From: Actinoalloteichus fjordicus
GTDB taxonomy: Bacteria; Actinomycetota; Actinomycetes; Mycobacteriales; Pseudonocardiaceae
Reading direction: 5' to 3'
Assembly (NCBI RefSeq): GCF_001941625.1
Contig: NZ_CP016076.1
Location: forward strand, 3,782,001-3,846,000
DNA length: 64,000 bases
Under the pieces are notes generated by a model. The model was not told where the DNA came from and made no database searches. It saw nothing but the letters and a program-made list of their open reading frames with translations. Shown piece after piece: positions 57,277-64,000 of the stretch; position 1 is the stretch's first letter, and the number at the start of each line of letters is the position of its first letter. The translations under genes and the position numbers were made by a program.

Positions 57277-58085
57277 AGATCATCCGCCGTGGCATCGCTG
57301 TCTTGCTGTTCGCGGTGCTGTTGTTCGGTCTCGTCGGACCGTTCCTTCCGTTCGGCTCCACTACCGCCGTACAGGAGTCCCCGTTCGCTTCGGCATCGGT
57401 CGCCCACCCGTTGGGGACCGACTTCCTCGGCCGCGACACGCTCGCTCGGGTGGCGGCGGGCGGACAGACAGTGATCATTCAGGCGCTCACCGCCACCGTC
57501 GCCGTGAGCTTCGTCGGCATCCTGCTCGGCGCGGCGACGGGAATGACCACCCGGCGTTGGGGAGCCGTGCCCCTGCGGATTCTCGACGGGCTCTCCGCGC
57601 TACCGCCCCTGTTCATCCTCGTGCTGCTCGCTTCAGGTGCTCCCGGCAACGATCTTCTGGTGGTGGCCGCGATCGCGACCGTCACCACGCCCTTCTCCGT
57701 CCGCGTCATCCGCGAGGCGACTCGTCAGGTCTGCGGCACCGCTTTCGCCAGGACCGCCTGGGCAAGAGGTGACAGCGTCTTCCGACGCCTCCGCTACGAC
57801 GTCCTGCCGGGAATCACCGAGGCCGTATGGGCCGATGCCGGAGTTCGATTCGTCGCGGCCGTCCAGCTTGCGGCGACGGCAGGTTTCCTCGGGCTCACCG
57901 CGGGCGCACCCGCAGCGAACTGGGGCCGCATGGTTCGAGAGAACGCCGTGGGCGTGGGGGTCAATCCGCTGCCCGTCCTCGTGCCCGCCGCTCTGATCAT
58001 CGCGCTGGCACTCGGCTTCACTCTCCTCACCGATCGCCTCTCCGCCCGTACGGGCGCCGACATCAGTGAAGCGGCGGTCGCATGA
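57273..58085 (+). CDS. ABC importer permease (OppC/NikC type)
   Basis: A 270-residue permease pairing with the preceding one. HPLGTDFLGRDTLARVAAGG near residue 46 is the OppC/NikC/DppC signature, and TAWARGDSVFRRLRYDVLP is the coupling loop to the ATPase. About five to six helices are seen. The length is at the short end of the family, with a brief N-terminal cytoplasmic part. It overlaps both neighbours by four bases. Confidence 0.92.
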   Translation: MKIIRRGIAVLLFAVLLFGLVGPFLPFGSTTAVQESPFASASVAHPLGTDFLGRDTLARVAAGGQTVIIQALTATVAVSFVGILLGAATGMTTRRWGAVPLRILDGLSALPPLFILVLLASGAPGNDLLVVAAIATVTTPFSVRVIREATRQVCGTAFARTAWARGDSVFRRLRYDVLPGITEAVWADAGVRFVAAVQLAATAGFLGLTAGAPAANWGRMVRENAVGVGVNPLPVLVPAALIIALALGFTLLTDRLSARTGADISEAAVA

Positions 58086-59470
58086 ACATCGTGACGCTCG
58101 ACGGACTCAGCGTCCATGCGGGTGAACGCCCCATCGTCGACTCCGTGTCCCTGACGATCGATCGTGCGGAGATCGTCGGCTTGGGCGGGGCGTCAGGAGC
58201 GGGGAAGACGACGCTGCTGCACACCATGATCGGCCGACTCGGGCCCGGACTGCGGCAGACCGCAGGCGTCGTCGAGGTATGCGGAGAGGATCCGTTCAGT
58301 CCCGAAGGTCGACGGCGGCTGCGCGGCGCCGATGTCACCTACCTCCCACAGGATGCGGCAGGCTCGCTCAACCCGGCTCACCGAGTGCACTGGCACCTAG
58401 ACCAGATGCTGCGCCGCAGCAACCGGACACTGTCCCGGACGCACCGCGCCGAGGAGATCGCCCGAATCCTCGACTCGGTGCGGCTGCCGCCACGGCTGCT
58501 CCGCGCCTATCCGGCCGAGCTCTCCGGCGGGCAGGCGCAACGGGTCGCGCTGGCCGCTGCGCTGCTCCCTCGGCCGAGTCTTCTCCTGCTCGACGAGCCC
58601 ACCAGCAACGTCAGCGCGGCGGCTGCGCGCGAACTCGCAACTGTGATCAGCCAGGCGGTCGACCCGATGTCGATCGGCGTCGTCAGCCACGACCAGGACT
58701 TCCTGGCCGGACTCGCGCATCGGATTCACCACGTCGCCGACGGTCGCATCGTCTCGGCACCACGGCGACACCGAACGTACCCGGCGCGCGCTCCAGGACG
58801 TCGCGATGCCGCTCCCGTCCTCGCCGCGACCGGCGTGACCATCTCCTACGGCCCTCGTGACGTCCTCGTCGACGGCTCCCTCGCCGTGGGCCCCGGCGAG
58901 TGCATCGCCGTTCGGGGCGAGTCGGGAGCGGGAAAGAGCAGCCTCGCGCGGTGCTTGGCAGGTGTTCAACTCCCTCGCTCCGGTGCACTGACTCTCCACG
59001 GGCAGCCCGTCCCCTGGCCCGTCGGATCCCGCCGAAATCTCGCTCGGATCGCGGTGTCCTACGTCGAACAGGATTCCCAGGCGGCGCTGGCGCCGTGGGA
59101 ACGAGTCTCCCGAACGCTGGAACGGGCGCGGGCCGCCGCCCTCCGTAACGGACTGTCCCCAACGGAGGAATCAGCGCTGCTGGCTGCCGTAGGTCTGGCA
59201 CCCGACATCGTCGAACGCACGCCCCGGCAGCTCAGCGGAGGTCAGCGCCAACGCGTCAACCTGATCAGGGCGCTCGTATGCAGGCCCGATGTACTGATCT
59301 GCGACGAGGTGACCGCCTCGCTCGACGAGGAGACCGAGACGCGGGTACTGGACGTCCTCGATGATCTCCGCGCCCGTCTCGGGTTGGCCGTCGTCCTGAT
59401 CACGCACAGCGACCACGTCGCCGCCCGAGCATCCCGTTCCCTTCACCTCCTTGAAGCCCGACTGGCGTGA
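58082..59470 (+). CDS. Fused double ABC ATPase of the importer (OppD-OppF/NikD-NikE type)
   Basis: A 462-residue protein carrying two complete nucleotide-binding domains in one chain. The first has GASGAGKTT, LSGGQAQR and LLLLDEPTSN; the second has GESGAGKSS, LSGGQRQR and LICDEVTASLDEE. The two usual oligopeptide C-terminal metal-cluster extensions are absent, so the fusion is compact. It powers the two preceding permeases. It overlaps the second permease gene (ATGA at 58082) and is last in the operon, ending 40 bases before a convergent gene. Confidence 0.92.
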   Translation: MNIVTLDGLSVHAGERPIVDSVSLTIDRAEIVGLGGASGAGKTTLLHTMIGRLGPGLRQTAGVVEVCGEDPFSPEGRRRLRGADVTYLPQDAAGSLNPAHRVHWHLDQMLRRSNRTLSRTHRAEEIARILDSVRLPPRLLRAYPAELSGGQAQRVALAAALLPRPSLLLLDEPTSNVSAAAARELATVISQAVDPMSIGVVSHDQDFLAGLAHRIHHVADGRIVSAPRRHRTYPARAPGRRDAAPVLAATGVTISYGPRDVLVDGSLAVGPGECIAVRGESGAGKSSLARCLAGVQLPRSGALTLHGQPVPWPVGSRRNLARIAVSYVEQDSQAALAPWERVSRTLERARAAALRNGLSPTEESALLAAVGLAPDIVERTPRQLSGGQRQRVNLIRALVCRPDVLICDEVTASLDEETETRVLDVLDDLRARLGLAVVLITHSDHVAARASRSLHLLEARLA

Positions 59471-59510
59471 CCCGACGCCCGCCGCTGGACCCGACTCGTC
59501 AGGGCCCGGC

Positions 59511-60245
59511 TCACCAGGCTGTGCGGGTGAACCGTCGATACAAGGGCCAGAGCACCACGGCGTGGTAGAGGACGCCGCCTGCGAGATAAGGCCACCAGGA
59601 CGCACCGTCCCCTGCGGCGAGGAACGCCTGAGCAGGCCAGTAGGTGGGCACCACCCCGAACAGAATGCTCCAGGAGGAGTCGAGGAAGGGCGGCAGCAGC
59701 GGGAGCCCGGCGACCACGATGCCCAGTGCCCGCATGGCGGCGAGTCCTTCGACCTTGTTCCTGGCCGTCGACAGGATCGCGAGGGCGATCACCAGTGCCG
59801 ACAGACCGGTGAGCACACCGATCGGGATGAGGGTCGGCAGCAGCGAGAACGAGAAGATGCCGCTGGCCGACACCGTGCCGAGCACGTAGACCAGGGTGAT
59901 CCCGACGGCGGTCACCGATCGGTAGGCGATGTAGTCACCCATGGAGACGGGTGCGACCCGTATCGCGGTGAGCGTGCCCGCGTCCCGCTCGTCGAGCACC
60001 AGCAGCGCCGTGACGCCGCCGACCACGATCGGGCTCGTGAGCAGCAGGAAGCCGACGAGGATCAGCGGGTAGTACGGCGTCAGGTCGAACTGGTTGTTCT
60101 CCGCCAGCATCCGGGTCACCGGCGGAGTGCCGAAACGGACGGTGGCGATCCACACCAACGGTGCGAACACCATTCCGATCAGCAGTGCGTCGCGCCGCGA
60201 ACTGCGGAAGTCGTTTCGGCCGAAGGCCGCGAATGCCCGTGTCAT
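59511..60245 (-). CDS. ABC-2 type exporter permease subunit 2
   Basis: A 244-residue membrane protein with about six helices (for example PLILVGFLLLTSPIVVGGVT) and the loop LDERDAGTLTAIRVAPV before helix 3 that typifies ABC-2 fluoroquinolone-type export permeases. It starts one base after the preceding permease stop and is third in a leftward set with a second permease and an ATPase. The substrate is unknown; a MarR gene divergent from the set hints at an inducible toxic compound. Confidence 0.85.
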   Translation of the reverse strand: MTRAFAAFGRNDFRSSRRDALLIGMVFAPLVWIATVRFGTPPVTRMLAENNQFDLTPYYPLILVGFLLLTSPIVVGGVTALLVLDERDAGTLTAIRVAPVSMGDYIAYRSVTAVGITLVYVLGTVSASGIFSFSLLPTLIPIGVLTGLSALVIALAILSTARNKVEGLAAMRALGIVVAGLPLLPPFLDSSWSILFGVVPTYWPAQAFLAAGDGASWWPYLAGGVLYHAVVLWPLYRRFTRTAW

Positions 60246-60246
60246 G

Positions 60247-60957
60247 TCACGCGCCTCCTGTCTTGGCGACGAGGTACCTGTCGAACAGGCGTCGAGCCAA
60301 CAGCCACATGCCGGTGGCGAAGATCAGTGGGTAAGCCACGCCGTAGCCGATCTGCCAGCCGGTCAGTGCCGTCTGATCGAAGGCTGCCCCGAGGAAGAGC
60401 AGCGGGCCGTACGTCGGCACCAGGTGAAGCCACGGCGTCTCCCAGAGACCGGAGTAGCCGAGGACCGGCAGGTTGAAGACCGCGATCGGGACGACTGCGG
60501 GCATGAACCAGTCGCTGACCGACTGGAACGGCAGGACGGTGATGAAGCCGAGCAGCAGCATCAGCACGGTGCCCAGAGCCGCACCGAGGGTCAGCAGGGG
60601 CAGGTGATATCCCACGCCATGGGTCACCGTCGCGAGGAACACGGCTAACAGGACGGAGAGTCCGGTCAGCAGGATCACCTTGGACGCGAGGTACTCGTGA
60701 AACCGCAGCGGCGTGGTCACCACGGCATCCAGCGTCCGCTCCCCCTTCTCGAAGAAGACGGCCCCGGCGACGAAGAAGAATCCGACGATCAGCAGGTCGC
60801 CGAAGATCACGTACGGCTCCGCCGCCGACCGCAGGTCTGCGGGCATCGGCAGTAGGAGTGCCAGCCAGAGCACGCCGGAGAACACGGCGGCGTGCAGGAA
60901 CCTGTAACGGCGCTGGAGGGTGATCTCCAGGCGCAGTGCCGTCCCCAGGCGGCTCAC
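60247..60957 (-). CDS. ABC-2 type exporter permease subunit 1
   Basis: A 236-residue membrane protein of about six helices. FEKGERTLDAVVTTPLRFHE is the cytoplasmic loop that resembles the LDERDAGTL loop of its partner permease, so the two probably form the membrane heterodimer. ATG 60957 overlaps the end of the ATPase gene (ATGA). Confidence 0.85.
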   Translation of the reverse strand: MSRLGTALRLEITLQRRYRFLHAAVFSGVLWLALLLPMPADLRSAAEPYVIFGDLLIVGFFFVAGAVFFEKGERTLDAVVTTPLRFHEYLASKVILLTGLSVLLAVFLATVTHGVGYHLPLLTLGAALGTVLMLLLGFITVLPFQSVSDWFMPAVVPIAVFNLPVLGYSGLWETPWLHLVPTYGPLLFLGAAFDQTALTGWQIGYGVAYPLIFATGMWLLARRLFDRYLVAKTGGA

Positions 60958-61817
60958 TTCAGGCTCCGACCGGTGGTCTCGACGAAGACGTCGTCGAGAG
61001 TGGCTTCGCCGCTGTGGATGGTCTCGATCCGCTCGGTACGGAGCAGGCTGTGGAACTCGTGATCATCGGCCAGCGAGTCGAGGGGGAAGTCCCGACCGAT
61101 CAGGATCTGCGCCTCGTCGCGATACTCCACCCTCACCTGGCGCACGCTGCGCTGGACCTTGAGTTCCTTGGGCGAGTCGAGAGCCACGATCTTGCCGTCC
61201 ACGACGAAGGCGACCCGGTCGCAGAGCTGGTCAGCGGTCGTCATGTCGTGCGTGGTCAGAAAGATCGTCTTTCCGCGAGCCTTCTCGCCGAGGACGATGT
61301 CCCGGACCCTGCGCGCGTTGACCGGGTCGAGTCCCGACGTCGGTTCGTCAAGGAACAGCAGGTCGGCATCGTGCAGGAGGGCCCGCACGAGCACGAGGCG
61401 CATCTGCATGCCCTTGGAGAACGTCGAGACCCTGGCGTCCGCCTCTGCCGCCAGACCCACCGCGTCGAGCAGTTCCATCGGATCACGAGTGGCTCTGCCG
61501 TAGAGCGAGGCGAAGAAGGTCAGGTTCTCCCGCGCGGTGAGCTTCTGGTAGTGGTTGGGCAGTTCGAAGGAGACGCCGACGCGCTGGTAGTAGTCCTGTC
61601 CCCAGGCAGCGGGTTCTCGGCCCCACACCGAGACCGAGCCGCCGTGTCCGGTCAACAGGCCGATCAGGATCTTCTGGGTCGTCGACTTTCCCGCGCCGCT
61701 GGGCCCGAGGAACCCGAAGATCTCACCGCCGTCGACGGCGAAGTCCATGCCCCGCACCGCTGGTTCGGCGGCGCCGGGGTAGCTGAAGGTGAGTCCGTCC
61801 ACCTCGATCACAGTCAT
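60954..61817 (-). CDS. ABC exporter ATPase
   Basis: A 287-residue ATPase with Walker A GPSGAGKST near residue 39, Walker B LLFLDEPTSGLDP near 157, and a signature of FSKGMQMRL, where the usual SGG is SKG as in several ABC-2 exporter ATPases. The last 60 residues form the accessory part. It begins the leftward operon with the two permeases and diverges from the MarR gene at 61897 across an 80-base spacer with an inverted repeat. Confidence 0.9.
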   Translation of the reverse strand: MTVIEVDGLTFSYPGAAEPAVRGMDFAVDGGEIFGFLGPSGAGKSTTQKILIGLLTGHGGSVSVWGREPAAWGQDYYQRVGVSFELPNHYQKLTARENLTFFASLYGRATRDPMELLDAVGLAAEADARVSTFSKGMQMRLVLVRALLHDADLLFLDEPTSGLDPVNARRVRDIVLGEKARGKTIFLTTHDMTTADQLCDRVAFVVDGKIVALDSPKELKVQRSVRQVRVEYRDEAQILIGRDFPLDSLADDHEFHSLLRTERIETIHSGEATLDDVFVETTGRSLK

Positions 61818-61832
61818 ACGGAGACACTACCC

Positions 61833-61856
61833 AATCTTCGCACTTTTTCGAAGATT
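61833..61856. promoter_or_regulatory. Inverted repeat, likely MarR operator
   Basis: Perfect 8-bp arms AATCTTCG (61833-61840) and CGAAGATT (61849-61856) with an 8-base spacer CACTTTTT, in the short spacer between the divergent ABC-2 operon and the MarR gene. Position and size suit a MarR dimer site repressing both promoters. Confidence 0.65.
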
Positions 61857-61896
61857 CCGAACAGATAGGATGTGCCGGACGCAGAAGGGAAGAGTG

Positions 61897-62364
61897 ATGA
61901 CCGATCTGATGGACGCCGCCGAGCGGCTCGCGTTGACGCTCACCGAGGGGGGCATGCAGCGGATGACGGCACGGGTCATGAGCGCGTTGCTGTTCGCCGA
62001 GCAGGAGACGGTCACCGCAGGCGAGCTGGCCGAGCGACTCAAGATCAGTCCGGGCACGGTGTCCACCGCCGTCAAGAACCTCGCCACCGTCGGACTCATC
62101 GAGCGGGTTCCGGCCCCCGGCAGCCGTCGAGAGCACTTCCGGTTCCGCGGCGATGCATGGACGACTCTGATGTCCAGCAAGAACACGACGCTCAAGGTCA
62201 TGCAGGACGCAGCGCAGGAAGGCATCGACACGGCCGGTGAAGACAGTGTGGCAGGCCGTCGACTCGTCGAGATGCGCGACTTCTACGGCTACCTCATGGC
62301 TGAGCTTCCGCCGGTCATCGACCGCTGGACCGCCGCCAAGATCGAGCGCGCCCGGCTGGAGTGA
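61897..62364 (+). CDS. MarR-family transcriptional regulator
   Basis: A 155-residue winged-helix regulator starting at ATG 61897 (or GTG 61894) behind GAAGGGAAG. The HTH is ETVTAGELAERLKISPGTVS followed by AVKNLATVGLIERVPAPGSR, the wing. The N-terminal dimer helix and C-terminal helix region fit the GbsR/MarR-like type. It diverges from the ABC-2 exporter ATPase gene and probably represses it through the inverted repeat at 61833-61856. Confidence 0.88.
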   Translation: MTDLMDAAERLALTLTEGGMQRMTARVMSALLFAEQETVTAGELAERLKISPGTVSTAVKNLATVGLIERVPAPGSRREHFRFRGDAWTTLMSSKNTTLKVMQDAAQEGIDTAGEDSVAGRRLVEMRDFYGYLMAELPPVIDRWTAAKIERARLE

Positions 62365-62666
62365 CGCAGGCCACCCGGAGTCGACGAGGGCTGGGGGCTG
62401 ACCAGACGTCTGCTGCCGAGAAGCCCTGGCTCGAGGTCACCCCACCGTGGCGAAACGGAGCCGCGTGGCAGGCGTCCTGCTACTGGCAGCGAGATCAGCA
62501 GGAAGGTGATCGCCGACCGCGGCAGGAACGTGAAGCCCGTCCGCTGCCGGAGACGACTCGTCCTGCCGAGCTTCGACGTGGTACGGCGGGGGAAGAGGAG
62601 TGCACCACCGCCTCGTCCCACGACGACGACGTGTCCAAGGCACGCGGTCCGCAGTGATCGCGCCGG
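62365..62666. other. Convergent intergenic region
   Basis: About 300 bases between the MarR gene and the UvrA-like gene. I see no gene and no clear terminator. Confidence 0.4.
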
Positions 62667-64000
62667 TCAGCTGCGCCCGCCGGGGCATTCGCCGCTGACT
62701 CGTTGCAGGTGTTCCCCGGTCAGCGACGGTCGGTGTGTGAGCAGTCCTGCGGGTGTTCCTTGGTAGACGATGGTGCCGCCTTGGTCGCCTGCACCTGGGC
62801 CGATGTCGATGACGTGGTCTGCGTGGGCGATGACACGCTGGTTGTGTTCGATCACGACGACGGTCGCCCCGCCATCGATGAGGCGGTCGAGCAGGGCCAG
62901 CAGCCTGTCGGTGTCGGAGCCGTGGAGGCCTGCGGTGGGTTCGTCGAGCACGATGCGAAGCCGAGCAGGATCGGTCGTGTCGGCGAGGTGCCTGGCGAGG
63001 AGAAGGCGTTGGCGTTCGCCTCCGGAGAGGGTGTCGGCCCCCTGCCCGATCGCGAGGTAGCCGAGGCCGACCTCCTCGAGCCAGCGCAGCCGCGGGACGA
63101 CGTCGACCTCGGCCGCGAGTAGTTCGGCGGCCTGGGCGGCCTTCATGGTGAGGACATCGGCGATCGTGTGTCCGTCCAGCGTTGCGGCGAGGGCGGTCGG
63201 GTTGAAGCGGGTGCCGTTGCATGCCTCGCAGGTGCTGCGGACATCGTCGAGGAAGGCCAGGTCGGTGACGACGACGCCTTTTCCCTTGCACGCCGGGCAG
63301 GCCCCACGCGCGTTCGCGCTGAACCACGAGGGTGACGTCCCGTTCGCGGCGGCGAACGCCTGTCGGAGCGGTTCGGCGACGCCGAGCACCGTCGCCGGAG
63401 TAGATCTGATGCCGCCGCGCAGCGGTTCTTGGCCTATGACGGTGAACTCGGGATGCTGACGCGGCAACTCGGCAGCGGCCAGGGTGCTCTTCCCTGAACC
63501 GGCGACCCCGGACACGGCGGTGAGAACCCCCAGCGGCACGTCCACGGTGACATCCCGCAGGTTGTGTCCCGTGGCATTCGCCACGGTGACCGTCTGCGAG
63601 GCTTCACGAGGGCGGCGATTGATGCGGACCCGGCCGCGCAGTATCCGACCCGTTGCGGTGTCCGTCGCGCCGAGCATGCTGGGTGCACCCTCGAACTGCA
63701 CACAGCCTCCGGCGGTTCCAGCGCCGGGTCCCAGGTCGATGACGTGATCGGCGGCAGCGATCACGTCCGGGTGATGCTCGACGACGAGGACGGTGTTGTG
63801 TGCGTCCCGCAACTGCACGAGCAGCGTCAGGAGCCGGTGCACGTCGTGCGGGTGCAGGCCGACGCTGGGCTCGTCGAAGACGAAGCAGACGTCGCTGAGC
63901 GCGCTCCCGAGATGGCGGACGATCTTTATCCGTTGTGCCTCGCCGCCAGAGAGCGTCGTCGACAAGCGACCGAGGCTGAGATATCCGAGGCCTACCGCAT
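62667..64000 (-). CDS. UvrA-like ABC ATPase (5' end outside window)
   Basis: The C-terminal 444 residues of a UvrA-type protein; the frame continues off the right edge (GLGYLSLGRLSTTLSGGEAQ at the start). It has the first signature LSGGEAQR and Walker B VCFVFDEPSVGL, second Walker A SGVAGSGKST, a zinc knuckle of two CxxC pairs (GACPACKGKG and STCEACNGTR), second signature LSGGERQR and Walker B RIVLDEPTAGL. The UvrB-interaction insert cannot be judged because the N-terminus is missing. Compact UvrA relatives occur as daunorubicin-type resistance proteins (DrrC-like) as well as in repair, so a resistance role is possible. Confidence 0.88.
   Translation of the reverse strand, partial: AVGLGYLSLGRLSTTLSGGEAQRIKIVRHLGSALSDVCFVFDEPSVGLHPHDVHRLLTLLVQLRDAHNTVLVVEHHPDVIAAADHVIDLGPGAGTAGGCVQFEGAPSMLGATDTATGRILRGRVRINRRPREASQTVTVANATGHNLRDVTVDVPLGVLTAVSGVAGSGKSTLAAAELPRQHPEFTVIGQEPLRGGIRSTPATVLGVAEPLRQAFAAANGTSPSWFSANARGACPACKGKGVVVTDLAFLDDVRSTCEACNGTRFNPTALAATLDGHTIADVLTMKAAQAAELLAAEVDVVPRLRWLEEVGLGYLAIGQGADTLSGGERQRLLLARHLADTTDPARLRIVLDEPTAGLHGSDTDRLLALLDRLIDGGATVVVIEHNQRVIAHADHVIDIGPGAGDQGGTIVYQGTPAGLLTHRPSLTGEHLQRVSGECPGGRS

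Overview
This is a 64-kb piece of a high-GC actinomycete chromosome. The modular type I polyketide synthases, LAL regulator, drug-type ABC exporters and frequent ATGA/GTGA gene overlaps suggest a filamentous actinobacterium; the genus cannot be fixed from sequence alone. The left part (about 1-38.6 kb) is one side of a type I PKS cluster that continues past the left edge. The right part (about 45-64 kb) is transport and regulation. A 5-kb stretch between them carries pseudogene debris and an odd receptor/NTPase gene pair.

PKS cluster. The first synthase (15612-27596, minus) has a decarboxylating KSQ loading module and two KS-AT-KR-ACP modules. A family-2 glycosyltransferase gene follows (14483-15397, minus). 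The second synthase (13978 to beyond base 1, minus) adds two KS-AT-KR-ACP modules and a KS-AT-DH-KR module before the window ends. Docking ends match, so the working order is loading-1-2-3-4-5. Predicted chemistry is a starter followed by four methylmalonyl-type units each reduced to a hydroxyl, then a malonyl unit left as an alkene. Divergent genes encode a type II thioesterase and a two-gene drug ABC exporter. A minus-strand operon of crotonyl-CoA carboxylase/reductase (CCR), KAS III and 3-hydroxyacyl-CoA dehydrogenase looks like an extender-unit supply cassette. Its CCR has alanines at two positions that are bulky in ethylmalonyl-forming enzymes, which suggests a longer or branched alkylmalonyl-CoA product. 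A LAL-type LuxR regulator sits behind a strong hairpin terminator. A decayed KS start lies between regulator and CCR.

Middle (38.6-45 kb). A truncated, frameshifted alcohol dehydrogenase and a shattered serine recombinase flank two genes: a P-loop protein with serine in place of the Walker A lysine, and a membrane-anchored type-1 periplasmic-binding-protein receptor.

Right part. An overlapping operon (MFS exporter, 131-aa unknown, and two TM-NBD half transporters resembling siderophore-type IrtAB/YbtPQ) is divergent from a TetR gene, with a near-perfect 28-bp palindrome between them. Next come a SAM methyltransferase, a ferric-reductase-like membrane protein with a His/Asp/Glu tail, a second TetR gene, and an Opp/Nik-type importer (lipoprotein, two permeases, fused ATPase). 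Two Zur/Fur-like boxes, one upstream of the methyltransferase and one on the importer promoter, suggest a metal (probably zinc) regulon. The window ends with a MarR-controlled ABC-2 exporter and a truncated UvrA-like gene.
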